From the NCBI RefSeq assembly GCF_002072105.2, contig NZ_MTBC01000010.1, positions 1-64,000 of the forward strand: a DNA stretch of 64,000 nt, written 5' to 3'. Position 1 is the stretch's first letter. Every line of letters begins with the position of its first letter. A program made the position numbers and the translations under genes. A model generated the notes under the pieces. It saw only the letters and a list, made by a program, of their open reading frames with translations, made no database searches and was not told the DNA's origin. Of this stretch, positions 43,878 through 53,047 are shown piece by piece. Source of the stretch: Croceivirga radicis. GTDB taxonomy: Bacteria > Bacteroidota > Bacteroidia > Flavobacteriales > Flavobacteriaceae.

Positions 43878-44456
43878 ATGAAAAAGTTTAAGTGGATAGT
43901 ACTACCTCTTCTTACGGTAGTTTTCTTAAGTTCTTGTGCCACCGTAAACGTAATTACGGATTATGATAGGCAGGCCGATTTTAAAGAATATAAAAGTTAT
44001 GCGTTTTACAAAACAGGAATTGATAAAGCACAGATTTCTGATTTAGACAAAAAACGAATTTTAAAAGCCATTGAAACCGAAATGGCAAATAGAGGTTTTG
44101 TAAAATCTCAGGATCCAGATATTTTAGTAAGTATTTTTACAAAAGAACGTGAGCGTGTAGATGTCTACAACAACGTAGGCTGGGGCTGGGGCGGCTTTTA
44201 CAGCCCTTGGGCCTGGGGTCCTGGCTGGGGCTGGGGCTGGGGCGGCGGTTTTGGCCCCAACGTTAGCGCACGCACAGAAGGCTCTTTATATATAGACCTT
44301 ATAGATGCCAAGGATAAAGAATTGGTTTGGCAAGGACGTGGCGTTGGCACATTGAATAACACCAAAGATATAGCCAAAAAAGAAGAACGAATTCGTGAGT
44401 TTGTTGCGCAAATTTTAAAGGAATATCCACCTATGCAGATAGTAGCAGCTAAGTAA
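43878..44456 (+). CDS. DUF4136 lipoprotein with a Trp/Gly-rich insert
   Basis: A 192-residue lipoprotein (VFLSSC, Cys20) of the DUF4136 family: NVITDYDRQADFKEYKSYAF at the start, IDKAQISDLDKKRILKAIETEM, then SLYIDLIDAKDKELVWQGRG and AKKEERIREFVAQILKEYPP. In the middle (about 98-127) is a stretch of WGWGG and WGPGW motifs, which is common in DUF4136 proteins but long here. Outer- or inner-membrane anchored. Ends in an unusually long structured terminator. Confidence 0.88.
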   Translation: MKKFKWIVLPLLTVVFLSSCATVNVITDYDRQADFKEYKSYAFYKTGIDKAQISDLDKKRILKAIETEMANRGFVKSQDPDILVSIFTKERERVDVYNNVGWGWGGFYSPWAWGPGWGWGWGGGFGPNVSARTEGSLYIDLIDAKDKELVWQGRGVGTLNNTKDIAKKEERIREFVAQILKEYPPMQIVAAK

Positions 44457-44475
44457 TAGGCTAAAAAATAGTTAG

Positions 44476-44540
44476 GCGAAGCATCTACCGCAAGTTTGAG
44501 TGTTCATCAGTGCGGTTTTAGGTAGGTGCTTCGCTTTTTT
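44476..44540 (+). terminator. Long structured terminator
   Basis: Outer stem GCGAAGCA-CTACC / GGTAG-TGCTTCGC (one unpaired base each side), an inner stem CCGCA / TGCGG and a small apical TGA/TCA pair, then TTTTTT. About 60 bases folded, far longer than a plain terminator. Confidence 0.75.
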
Positions 44541-44595
44541 ATTGCCAGTAACGTAAGTTTTAATACATTTATACTTAACCGTTAAAATATTAAGT

Positions 44596-44823
44596 ATGCT
44601 TTCTACGAACTTTTTAGGAATGATAGGTCCATGGCAAATTATTTTAATACTAATTTGCCTATTAGGTATTATACCGACTTTGATTGCTTTAATTGATATT
44701 TTAAGAAATAAGTTTGAAGGAAACAACAAGTTAATTTGGACACTTGTTGTTCTATTTTTTAACCTATTGGGAGCTGTGCTCTATTTTACTATTGGAAAAA
44801 AACAAAAAATCAAACTTCAATAG
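44596..44823 (+). CDS. PLDc_N-type small membrane protein
   Basis: A 75-residue protein with two membrane helices, WQIILILICLLGIIPTLIAL and WTLVVLFFNLLGAVLYFTIG, the phospholipase D N-terminal (PLDc_N) module on its own. The W-x-L-V-x-x-F-x-N-x-x-G-x-x-x-Y pattern is diagnostic. Inner membrane. These free-standing modules have no assigned role. Upstream TACATTTA is one base off the -7 consensus. Confidence 0.82.
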   Translation: MLSTNFLGMIGPWQIILILICLLGIIPTLIALIDILRNKFEGNNKLIWTLVVLFFNLLGAVLYFTIGKKQKIKLQ

Positions 44824-44850
44824 GTTTATTTATTTAGCGTAGCTATTTGG

Positions 44851-45312
44851 TCAAAGCAGCGGAAACCGATAATCCTGCTTCGCTTCTTTAAGTCCGAAGG
44901 CACTTTTTACAGCACCTATATTGGGCAAAGTAGCCACACGTTGCTTTGCAAAAGTGTAGTAGGCATCCAAATCTTTTACCATCACTTTTAGTAAAAAATC
45001 GAACTCCCCTCCTACCACAAAACACTCTACCACTTCTGGAAAATCTTGTATCTGAGCAATAAACTGGTCCATAAACTCTGCTTTTTGCACTTCCAAAGAC
45101 ACAAAACTGAATACGGTGATACTTTCAGCAATCTTTTCTTTATCCAAAATAGCGGCGTACCTTTTTATAAAACCTTCCTTCTCCAATCGCCTAATACGGT
45201 CGTAAACAGGAGTTTTTGTAAGTCCCAGTTGCTCCGCAATGGTCTTGGCCACCATTTTACCATCTTGTTCTAAAAGTTTCAATATCTGTTTATCAATAGT
45301 ATCTAATTGCAT
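44851..45312 (-). CDS. Lrp/AsnC family regulator
   Basis: About 153 residues from the ATG at 45312; an upstream ATG at 45375 would add 21 residues outside the family. N-terminal helix-turn-helix: LDTIDKQILKLLEQDGKMVA and AEQLGLTKTPVYDRIRRLEKEG. C-terminal RAM/AsnC ligand domain: VVECFVVGGEFDFLLKVMV and TLPNIGAVKSAFGLKEAK. Such proteins respond to amino acids. It diverges from the aromatic amino acid hydroxylase, a common arrangement in which AsnC-type proteins control aromatic amino acid breakdown. Confidence 0.93.
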   Translation of the reverse strand: MQLDTIDKQILKLLEQDGKMVAKTIAEQLGLTKTPVYDRIRRLEKEGFIKRYAAILDKEKIAESITVFSFVSLEVQKAEFMDQFIAQIQDFPEVVECFVVGGEFDFLLKVMVKDLDAYYTFAKQRVATLPNIGAVKSAFGLKEAKQDYRFPLL

Positions 45313-45478
45313 ACATTCCTTTTTTATCAAATAAAATCGATTGGATTTAACACTTTTTCCTTCTAATATAAACATTATCAGGAATTATTTCTGTTTATAA
45401 TTCTTATAACACTTTATAAAGCCACTTTATTTTAATTTTAAAGGAACTGCAATTGACTAAAACAACAAACTGAAACTC

Positions 45479-47245
45479 ATGAAAGAACAGCTGTACGAAA
45501 GCAATCCTGTTCTGGATAAATTACCAGAACATTTAAGACAATATATAAAACCGCAGAATTACGAGGAATATACTCCCGTAGACCAAGCCGTGTGGCGCTA
45601 TGTGATGCGTAAAAATGTGGACTACCTGAGTAAAGTGGCACACAAATCTTACGTAGATGGCTTGCAAAAAACAGGCATTTCCATAGATGCCATTCCCAAT
45701 ATGTATGGAATGAATAGGATTTTAAAGGAAATTGGCTGGGCGGCAGTGGCAGTAGACGGGTTTATACCGCCTTCTGCATTTATGGAGTTTCAAGCATATA
45801 ACGTATTGGTGATTGCTTCGGATATTAGACAATTGGAAAACATAGAATACACGCCGGCTCCAGATATAATTCACGAAGGTGCCGGCCATGCTCCAATTAT
45901 TGCCAATCCAGAATATTCAGAATATTTAAGGCGATTTGGAGAAATTGGCGCTAAAGCCATTTCTAGTGGAAAAGATTACGAACTATATGATGCCGTACGG
46001 CATTTATCCATCATAAAGGAAGCCGAAGGAACGCCTCTCGAGGCTATTGAAAAGGCAGAAAAACGTATTGAAGCGTTACAACAAAACATGGGGAAACCTA
46101 GTGAAATGGCCCTATTGCGGAACCTACACTGGTGGACCGTAGAATACGGGCTAATAGGTACTCTAGAAAACCCAAAGATATACGGTGCAGGTTTGCTCTC
46201 GTCTATTGGGGAAAGCGCGTGGTGCATGACGGATAATGTTAAAAAACTCCCCTATACCTTAAATAGTGCCACGACCGATTTTGATATTACCAAACCCCAA
46301 CCACAGCTTTTTGTAACGCCAAACTTTGCTCATTTAAGTCAGGTTTTAGAAGATTTTGCCAATACTATGGCGCTGCGTACGGGCGGTTTATCTGCTGTTC
46401 AAAAATTAATTGACTCCCAAGCCTTGGGCACACTGGAACTAAGTACGGGATTACAAGTGTCTGGTTATTTTGAACGTGTGTTAAGTCACGATGGCCTGCC
46501 TATCTATTTTACTACAAAAGGCGCCACGGCCTTGGCCTATCATGACAAAGAATTGGTAAATCATGGCACCACACAGCATCCAGAGGGTTTTGGTTCTCCC
46601 GTTGGAAAGCTCAAAGGCATAAATCTAGCCATAGAAGATATGAGTCCACGAGATTTAAAAGCGTATAATATTTTTGAAGGCGAAAAAGTAGAACTGGAAT
46701 TTGTTGGTGGCGTTACCGTCTCTGGAGAAATTATAACAGGCACCCGTAATTTACAGGGTAAAATCATCTTAATCACCTTCCAAAATTGTACGGTAACCTA
46801 CCAAGACGAGGTGCTATTTAAACCCGATTGGGGTCTTTACCATATGGCTGTGGGTAGAAAAGTAAGTAGCGGATATAACGGACCGGCAGATTTAAAAAGC
46901 TTTAATTTGGTTTCTCATGCGTTGAGTGATACTACCGTAAAAAAGAACAGAGACGATAATAAATTAGCCCTTGAGGAATTTTATCAACGTGTGCGTGATT
47001 ATAGAGAGGGAAAAAACACCATTATTTCTAGGGGCAAACTGTTTCAAGAATTTATAAGCCGTTTTCCAAAAGACTGGCTGCTACCTGTAGAGTTATATGA
47101 GCTTGCTGTAAAAGGAAACAGAACTGTATTAGCCACAGAAATAAAAGCACATTTGGAACAACTAAAACTGGACCGCCCTAAAGTAGGTCACCTTATTGAT
47201 GATGGTTTGGCTTTAGTGGACCAAGGCCTTAAAATTGATGCTTAA
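45479..47245 (+). CDS. Aromatic amino acid hydroxylase with C-terminal extension
   Basis: A 588-residue pterin- and iron-dependent enzyme related to phenylalanine 4-monooxygenase (Phe to Tyr). The iron ligands can be placed: HEGAGH (His132, His137) and WWTVEYG (Glu222). The catalytic domain ends near residue 310. The remaining 280 residues, which include IYFTTKGATALAYHDKELV, a small beta module (VEFVGGVTVSGEI-like, about 405-440) and a helical tail, have no counterpart in the short (about 280-residue) bacterial enzymes. I recall the long form in other Bacteroidota. No pterin dehydratase lies nearby. Divergent AsnC-type gene likely regulates it. Confidence 0.9.
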   Translation: MKEQLYESNPVLDKLPEHLRQYIKPQNYEEYTPVDQAVWRYVMRKNVDYLSKVAHKSYVDGLQKTGISIDAIPNMYGMNRILKEIGWAAVAVDGFIPPSAFMEFQAYNVLVIASDIRQLENIEYTPAPDIIHEGAGHAPIIANPEYSEYLRRFGEIGAKAISSGKDYELYDAVRHLSIIKEAEGTPLEAIEKAEKRIEALQQNMGKPSEMALLRNLHWWTVEYGLIGTLENPKIYGAGLLSSIGESAWCMTDNVKKLPYTLNSATTDFDITKPQPQLFVTPNFAHLSQVLEDFANTMALRTGGLSAVQKLIDSQALGTLELSTGLQVSGYFERVLSHDGLPIYFTTKGATALAYHDKELVNHGTTQHPEGFGSPVGKLKGINLAIEDMSPRDLKAYNIFEGEKVELEFVGGVTVSGEIITGTRNLQGKIILITFQNCTVTYQDEVLFKPDWGLYHMAVGRKVSSGYNGPADLKSFNLVSHALSDTTVKKNRDDNKLALEEFYQRVRDYREGKNTIISRGKLFQEFISRFPKDWLLPVELYELAVKGNRTVLATEIKAHLEQLKLDRPKVGHLIDDGLALVDQGLKIDA

Positions 47246-47331
47246 ACCTAATAAAAAGTAGATTATTAAAGTCTTTTCGAATCCTTGAAGAATAAAAGGT
47301 GAGAAATCTCCTTGAGTTAATAAAATTTTGA

Positions 47332-47949
47332 CTAATCCTTCAACTGTTGTTCTAGGTCGCTAAGTTCTGCAACGGTTTGGTTTTGATAAATAAGCGTCCA
47401 ACCCATAGAATTGGTTAGCACCAACAATTTAGACAATTCACTTACCAATCGGTCATTGGCATTGGTATATAAAGTAGAGGCTTCAACTTTTTTTAAAAGT
47501 GAAGCCTTTACGTTTTTCTTTATTTTATTGTAATCGGCTGCTGCAAATGGATTTAAATAATCCTGAGTAACATCGTAGTACTCAAAGTCTGGATGTAGTT
47601 TTATTTCTGGCTCTGGAATGTGGGTTATCTGCACCGTTTTAGTTTCCTCATCTACTGCAAATGAAACTTGTTTAAGGTCAAATACCACCTCTACATCAGC
47701 ATTAACCACCACCAACGCTTTTTTTTCTGCGGTTACCAATGGTCCAAATAATTCCTTGCTATCCTTATAATTATAAACTTCCGCAAAATGACCTTCGGTT
47801 ACTATCAACTTAGAAACCTGAGCAATTTGCTGCTCAATGAGCATGGAATTTTCCTTTAGGATGGAGCGCTCCTTTTGGGTATTCCTATAACTATTGTAAA
47901 TGAACACCACTGCCAAAGCGACTATGATTCCTGCAAGGACTTTTTTCAT
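47332..47949 (-). CDS. DUF4230 protein
   Basis: A 205-residue protein anchored by one N-terminal helix (VLAGIIVALAVVFIY). The DUF4230 core includes SKLIVTEGHFAEVYNYKDS, ALVVVNADVEVVFDLKQVSF and VQITHIPEPEIKLHPDFEYY. Most likely faces the periplasm. It starts 6 bases after alaS, so it rides on the alaS transcript. Function unknown. Confidence 0.85.
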   Translation of the reverse strand: MKKVLAGIIVALAVVFIYNSYRNTQKERSILKENSMLIEQQIAQVSKLIVTEGHFAEVYNYKDSKELFGPLVTAEKKALVVVNADVEVVFDLKQVSFAVDEETKTVQITHIPEPEIKLHPDFEYYDVTQDYLNPFAAADYNKIKKNVKASLLKKVEASTLYTNANDRLVSELSKLLVLTNSMGWTLIYQNQTVAELSDLEQQLKD

Positions 47950-47955
47950 TGCTGT

Positions 47956-50571
47956 TTAATTCAGGTATTCCTTAACCTTGTCCAGTGCTTCTGGTATACC
48001 GGCTGGATTTTTACCTCCTGCTGTTGCAAAGAAGGGTTGGCCACCGCCACCGCCTTGAATGTATTTACCCAGCTCTCTAACTATTTGGCCCGCATTTAAT
48101 TCTTTGGCTTTAGCCAGCTCTTTAGAGATATAGCAACTCAACAATGCTTTGCCGTCTTTATCCGCAGCCAACAGCACAAACAAATTGTCTTTATTGGCTC
48201 CCATCTCAAACAACAAATCTTTGATACCCGTAGCATCCAAATCTACTTGTTTGGCTAAGAAATCTACCCCGTTTACGTTGGTAACTTCATTCAACAATTC
48301 TGACTTTAACCCTTTTGCTTTCTCTTTAAGCAATTGCTCTACTTGTTTGCGCAATTGGGCATTTTCGTCTTGCAAATCTGCCACCGCTTTTACAGGGTCT
48401 TTCGCTTTATTCAAAAGACCTTTAATATCGGATAAAGTAGCATCGTTCTCTTGGTAAAACGCTTTTACGGCATCAGAGGTAATCGCCTCTATTCTTCGGA
48501 TACCTGCGGCCACTGCGCCTTCTGAGGTTATTTTAAAGTGCCATATTTCACTGGTATTTTGCACGTGCGTACCGCCACACAATTCAATAGAATTTCCAAA
48601 TTTAATGGTACGTACGGTATCGCCATACTTTTCTCCAAACAATGCCATTGCCCCTGCTTCTAACGCTTGTTTTACAGGAACGTTTCTATTTTCTTCTAAG
48701 GGAATCTGGCCTGCAATACGGGCGTTTACAAATTGTTCTACCGCTTCTAATTCCTCTGGAGTAACTTTAGCAAAATGACTAAAATCAAAACGTAAATGCT
48801 TGGAATGAACCGCAGAACCTTTCTGCTCTACATGGGTTCCTAAGATTTCCCTTAATGCTTGATGTAGCAAGTGTGTTGCCGTATGGTTACTAGCCGTGCG
48901 TTGACGTTGTTTTTTATCTACCACTGCTTTGAACGTGCCCGCTAAATCTGCTGGCAAGTTTTCCGCAAAATGTACAATTTCGTTATTCTCTTTTTTTGTA
49001 TCTAAAATATAGGTTACATCGCCATTAGCTGCTTCTAAATAGCCTTTATCCCCTACTTGGCCACCACCTTCAGCATAGAAGGGGGTTGGGTTAAAAACCA
49101 ATTGGTAACGGTCTCCTTCCTTCTTAGTGGTTACCTTACGGTATTTTACCACTTTAACCTGTGCTTCTAAGGCATCGTACCCAATAAATTCTTGTTCAGT
49201 ATCTTGTTCCAATACCGTCCAATCGCCTTTACTTATTTCAGAAGCGGCTCTAGAACGTGCTTTTTGCGCTTGCAATGCCTGTTCAAATCCTTCCGTATCT
49301 AGAGCAAAACCTTTTTCTTCTAGAATCAAGGCTGTTAAATCTATAGGGAAACCAAAGGTATCATATAGTTCAAACGCCTTATCGCCATCGACTTTTTTAT
49401 CCTTGGCAGATTTCATCACCGAATCTAACAATACCAATCCTTGTTCTAAGGTAGATAAGAACGAGTTTTCTTCTTCTTTAATCACGTTCTCTATCAGTTG
49501 CTGTTGGTTCTTCAACTCTGGAAATGCCGCACCCATTTGTGAGGCTAGCGTATTCACCAAACGATAAATAAACGGCTCTTTGGTATCTAAAAACGTAAAT
49601 CCGTAGCGGATTGCTCTTCTTAAAATTCTACGGATAACATATCCAGCTCCAGTATTGCTGGGTAATTGCCCATCTGCAATAGCAAAGGCTACCGCTCTTA
49701 CGTGATCCGCAATTACACGGATAGCAATGTCGGTTTCCTCATTTTTACCGTATTTGCTTTCGGTTATGGCTTCAATTTCGCGAATTAAAGGGGTAAACAC
49801 ATCGGTATCGTAATTACTTTGTACGCCCTGTAAAACCATACACAAACGCTCAAAGCCCATACCGGTATCTACATGCTTTTCTGGTAAATTCTCCAGTTGG
49901 CCGTTTGCTTTTCTGTTGTATTGAATAAATACCAAATTCCAAATTTCCACCACTTGTGGATGGTCCATATTTACCAATTCCGCACCTGGTGTTTTGGCTT
50001 TTTCTTCCGCAGAGCGGATATCTACATGGATTTCTGAACAAGGTCCACAAGGTCCTTGATCACCCATTTCCCAAAAGTTATCTTTTTTGTTACCCATTAA
50101 GATGCGTTCTTCTGGCACAATAGCTTTCCAGAAATCGTACGCTTCCTTATCCATGGCTAACTGGTCTGCATCTTCACTCCCTTCAAACACGGTAACATAC
50201 AAACAGTCTTTATCAATTTTATAGACTTCGGTCAACAACTCCCAAGCCCATGCAATGGCTTCTTTTTTAAAATAATCGCCAAAGCTCCAGTTCCCCAACA
50301 TTTCGAACATGGTATGGTGGTAGGTATCTTTACCCACCTCTTCCAAATCGTTATGCTTACCACTAACACGCAAACATTTTTGGGTGTCCGATGCGCGTTT
50401 AAATGTAGGTTTGGTGTTACCAAGAAAATACTCTTTAAACTGGTTCATCCCCGCATTGGTAAACAGCAAGGTTGGGTCATTTTTCATAACCATTGGGGCA
50501 GAAGGAACTATCTTGTGCTCCTTATTCTTAAAAAAGTTTAAAAACTGTTCTCTAACCTTTTGGGATGTCAT
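47956..50571 (-). CDS. alaS: Alanine--tRNA ligase
   Basis: An 871-residue class II synthetase that charges tRNA-Ala. The N-terminus has [37 protein letters not shown] and ARVDTQKC-like [20 protein letters not shown]. The editing domain shows the zinc motifs [14 protein letters not shown] (HxxxH) and ELCGGTH. The C-terminal DHHA1 domain ends with [16 protein letters not shown]. Full length and intact. First gene of the alaS-DUF4230 unit, divergent from the M23 peptidase. Confidence 0.97.
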   Translation of the reverse strand: MTSQKVREQFLNFFKNKEHKIVPSAPMVMKNDPTLLFTNAGMNQFKEYFLGNTKPTFKRASDTQKCLRVSGKHNDLEEVGKDTYHHTMFEMLGNWSFGDYFKKEAIAWAWELLTEVYKIDKDCLYVTVFEGSEDADQLAMDKEAYDFWKAIVPEERILMGNKKDNFWEMGDQGPCGPCSEIHVDIRSAEEKAKTPGAELVNMDHPQVVEIWNLVFIQYNRKANGQLENLPEKHVDTGMGFERLCMVLQGVQSNYDTDVFTPLIREIEAITESKYGKNEETDIAIRVIADHVRAVAFAIADGQLPSNTGAGYVIRRILRRAIRYGFTFLDTKEPFIYRLVNTLASQMGAAFPELKNQQQLIENVIKEEENSFLSTLEQGLVLLDSVMKSAKDKKVDGDKAFELYDTFGFPIDLTALILEEKGFALDTEGFEQALQAQKARSRAASEISKGDWTVLEQDTEQEFIGYDALEAQVKVVKYRKVTTKKEGDRYQLVFNPTPFYAEGGGQVGDKGYLEAANGDVTYILDTKKENNEIVHFAENLPADLAGTFKAVVDKKQRQRTASNHTATHLLHQALREILGTHVEQKGSAVHSKHLRFDFSHFAKVTPEELEAVEQFVNARIAGQIPLEENRNVPVKQALEAGAMALFGEKYGDTVRTIKFGNSIELCGGTHVQNTSEIWHFKITSEGAVAAGIRRIEAITSDAVKAFYQENDATLSDIKGLLNKAKDPVKAVADLQDENAQLRKQVEQLLKEKAKGLKSELLNEVTNVNGVDFLAKQVDLDATGIKDLLFEMGANKDNLFVLLAADKDGKALLSCYISKELAKAKELNAGQIVRELGKYIQGGGGGQPFFATAGGKNPAGIPEALDKVKEYLN

Positions 50572-50622
50572 ATGGAGAGTGCTACTTTAAATTATTTTTA
50601 ACTCAACAAACAAAACAATTTT

Positions 50623-50630
50623 TATATTTG
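50623..50630 (+). promoter_or_regulatory. -7 box (TATATTTG) for the M23-MerR-LemA-TPM operon
   Basis: Exact TAnnTTTG match, 46 bases before the M23 peptidase ATG. The upstream region is A-rich without a clear TTTG -33 element. Confidence 0.45.
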
Positions 50631-50676
50631 TTTGTTACCATAAATTGAAAGCCCAAAAATAGGATAAATTACCTTC

Positions 50677-51654
50677 ATGAGTAAAGTAAAGTACTATTAC
50701 GATCCAGATACCCTTTCTTACCGAAAAATAGAGCCTAAAAAATCTAAACGATACCGGAATGTATTTTTGTTTTTGGCAGCTGCGGCACTGTTTGGTTTTC
50801 TGGGGCTTACCGTTCTATTGAATACCAATTTGGTAAATACACCTAAAGAACTCTCCTTGGAAAGGGAGGTTCAGAATTACGAACTACAGTACGAGATTTT
50901 AAATAAAAAAATGGACCAAATGGAACAGGTCCTTGCCAATATAGAAGATAGGGACAACAACATCTATCGGTTGTACTTTGAGGCCAACCCAATTCCAGAA
51001 GAGCAGCGAAAAGCTGGTTTTGGCGGGGTAAATCGCTATAAATCCTTAGAGGGTTATAATAATTCTGAGATGATCGTAAATACCACCAAACGGTTAGATA
51101 TAATCCAGAAACAAATGGTTATCCAATCCAAGTCTTTAGATGAAATTACCCTCTTGGCAGAAGAAAAAGAAAAACTATTGGCGGCCATACCCGCCATACA
51201 ACCAGTACGAAACGAAGATTTGACCCGTATGGCTTCTGGTTTTGGCTGGAGAACGGACCCCTTTTTAAAAACACGTAAAAAACATTGGGGAATGGATTTT
51301 ACGGCCCCACGTGGAACACCCATATTTGCTAGTGGCGATGGTAAAATTTCACGTGCAGACAATAACTCTTCTGGGTACGGTAAGCACATAAGAATAGAAC
51401 ATGGCCATGGCTACATGAGCCTATATGCCCACTTAAGCAAATACAATGTTACACCTGGCCAAAAGGTAAAACGTGGTGATTTAATAGGGTTTGTTGGCAA
51501 TACAGGCCGTTCAGAAGCACCCCATTTACATTATGAGGTGTGGAAAGATGGCGAACGTATAAACCCCATAAACTTCTACTACGGAAGTTTATCTCCAGAA
51601 GAGTTCGAAAGCATGTTGAAGTTTGCCACCCAAGAAAACCAATCGCTAGACTAA
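50677..51654 (+). CDS. M23 family metallopeptidase
   Basis: A 325-residue envelope endopeptidase that cuts peptidoglycan cross-links. One membrane helix (NVFLFLAAAALFGFLGLTVL, about 26-46) is followed by a coiled coil (about 55-165) and a LytM/M23 domain. The zinc ligands are HWGMD (His203, Asp207) and HLHYE (His283, His285), with GYGKHIRIEHGHGYMSLYAH between, so it looks active rather than an activator-only form. Its stop overlaps the start of the MerR gene (TAATG). First of a five-gene operon. Confidence 0.95.
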   Translation: MSKVKYYYDPDTLSYRKIEPKKSKRYRNVFLFLAAAALFGFLGLTVLLNTNLVNTPKELSLEREVQNYELQYEILNKKMDQMEQVLANIEDRDNNIYRLYFEANPIPEEQRKAGFGGVNRYKSLEGYNNSEMIVNTTKRLDIIQKQMVIQSKSLDEITLLAEEKEKLLAAIPAIQPVRNEDLTRMASGFGWRTDPFLKTRKKHWGMDFTAPRGTPIFASGDGKISRADNNSSGYGKHIRIEHGHGYMSLYAHLSKYNVTPGQKVKRGDLIGFVGNTGRSEAPHLHYEVWKDGERINPINFYYGSLSPEEFESMLKFATQENQSLD

Positions 51655-51983
51655 TGCATATAGACCTACCAGAAAAACGTTATTACGGTATTGGAGAAGT
51701 CGCCGATGCATTTGGTGTCAACACCTCATTGATTCGTTTTTGGGAAAAAGAATTCGACATCCTTCAACCTAAAAAAAATGCAAAGGGCAATAGAAAATTT
51801 ACTCCTGAGGATATTAAAAATCTTAAATTGATTTTCCACTTGGTTAAAGAGCGTGGATTTACTTTAGAAGGAGCAAAAATTCATTTAAAAGAAGAAAAAC
51901 ACAAAACCCTTTCTCGTTTTGAAGTAATTGAAAAATTACAACGGGTTAAAGCCGAATTAATAAAAATTAAAGAACAACTATAA
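51654..51983 (+). CDS. MerR family regulator
   Basis: A 109-residue protein starting in the TAATG overlap with the M23 gene. RYYGIGEVADAFGVNTSLIR is the winged HTH, with FWEKEFDILQPKKN and FTPEDIKNLKLIFHLVKERG following, then a short coiled coil. No effector domain or metal-binding cysteines, so it is a minimal MerR. In flavobacteria this gene commonly sits between an M23 peptidase and lemA. Target unknown. Confidence 0.92.
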   Translation: MHIDLPEKRYYGIGEVADAFGVNTSLIRFWEKEFDILQPKKNAKGNRKFTPEDIKNLKLIFHLVKERGFTLEGAKIHLKEEKHKTLSRFEVIEKLQRVKAELIKIKEQL

Positions 51984-52002
51984 CACTAATAAACACTAGA
52001 AG

Positions 52003-52602
52003 ATGAAAAAATGGTTAATTCCGGTTGCTATCATAGCGGTGATAGCAATTGCAATCTATTCTTGGGCCGTAGGTTTTAATAATACTGCGGTAAAACTAAA
52101 AGAAACAACCACAGAAGCCTGGGGCAAGGTAGAAAGTTCTTACCAAAGACGTAACGATCTTATTGGTAATCTGGTTAAAACCGTACAAGGGGCGGCAGAC
52201 TTTGAAAGAGGCACCTTAACAGATGTTATAGAAGCGCGCGCCAAAGCAACAGCTACCACTATAGACCCTGCAAATATTACCCCAGAGCAACTACAGGCAT
52301 TTAACCAAGCACAAGGTGGATTAAGCTCTGCTTTATCTCGCTTATTGGTTACAGTAGAACGCTACCCAGATTTAAAAGCCAATCAGAATTTCTTAGAACT
52401 ACAATCGCAATTAGAAGGTACGGAAAACCGAATTAACGTCGCCAGAGACCGTTTTAATGAAGCTATTAGACCTTACAATACCCACATTAAAACGTTCCCC
52501 AATTCTGTTTTAGCAGGTTGGTTTGGTTTTGATGAATTGGCATACTTTAAAGCAGAAGCTGGAGCGGAAAAAGCTCCTGATGTTGATTTTAATTTTGACT
52601 AA
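52003..52602 (+). CDS. lemA: LemA family protein
   Basis: A 199-residue protein with one N-terminal membrane helix (WLIPVAIIAVIAIAIYSW) and a long helical-bundle domain: EAWGKVESSYQRRNDLIGNL, GGLSSALSRLLVTVERYPDL and QLEGTENRINVARDRFNEAI, all LemA hallmarks. The soluble part probably faces the periplasm. It is followed with a one-base overlap (TAATG) by two TPM-domain genes, the usual lemA-TPM set linked to membrane stress and protein turnover. Confidence 0.95.
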   Translation: MKKWLIPVAIIAVIAIAIYSWAVGFNNTAVKLKETTTEAWGKVESSYQRRNDLIGNLVKTVQGAADFERGTLTDVIEARAKATATTIDPANITPEQLQAFNQAQGGLSSALSRLLVTVERYPDLKANQNFLELQSQLEGTENRINVARDRFNEAIRPYNTHIKTFPNSVLAGWFGFDELAYFKAEAGAEKAPDVDFNFD

Positions 52603-53042
52603 TGAACGCTAAGGTAGAAGCCTTTTTAACTGCAGAAGAAGAACAAGAAATAGTAACGGCCATTATTGAGGCGGAAAAAAACACTTCTGGAGAAATACGA
52701 GTACATATAGAAGCCACAACGCAATTGGACCATTTTAGCAGGGCACAACAAGTGTTTCATTTTTTAAAAATGGATAATACCAAAGATGAAAATGGCGTAT
52801 TGCTGTATGTTGCCGTACAAGACAAACGCTTTGTTATCTACGGTGACCGTGGTATAGATCAAGCCGTACCCAAAGGGTTTTGGGAATCTACCAAAGAAGT
52901 AATTGCCCAGCATTTTAAAAGGGGGGCTTTTAAAGAGGGGATCGTAGCGGGCGTGTTAAAAGCTGGTGAAGAATTACAAACACATTTTCCTTGGCATCAT
53001 GGAGATGTTAATGAATTGAGCGATACCATTTCTAAAGGGTAG
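52602..53042 (+). CDS. TPM domain protein, soluble form
   Basis: A 146-residue protein of the TPM (TLP18.3/Psb32/MOLO-1) family: FLTAEEEQEIVTAIIEAEKN, SGEIRVHIE, KDENGVLLYVAVQDKRFVIY and GDRGIDQAVP. There is no signal peptide or membrane helix, so it likely stays inside the cell or is held by partners. It overlaps lemA by one base and precedes the larger TPM protein by 5 bases. Confidence 0.9.
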   Translation: MNAKVEAFLTAEEEQEIVTAIIEAEKNTSGEIRVHIEATTQLDHFSRAQQVFHFLKMDNTKDENGVLLYVAVQDKRFVIYGDRGIDQAVPKGFWESTKEVIAQHFKRGAFKEGIVAGVLKAGEELQTHFPWHHGDVNELSDTISKG

Positions 53043-53047
53043 ATAAC

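Noticed and set aside
44180-44250. GGCTGGGGC repeats, possible DNA repeat element
   Set aside because: They encode the Trp/Gly-rich stretch of the DUF4136 protein in frame.
45313-45375. Longer AsnC-type protein starting at 45375
   Set aside because: The extra 21 residues are not part of the family and run into the shared divergent promoter region.
49127-49567. 146-residue plus-strand open frame
   Set aside because: Antisense to well-conserved alaS sequence; Ser/Cys-rich shadow translation.
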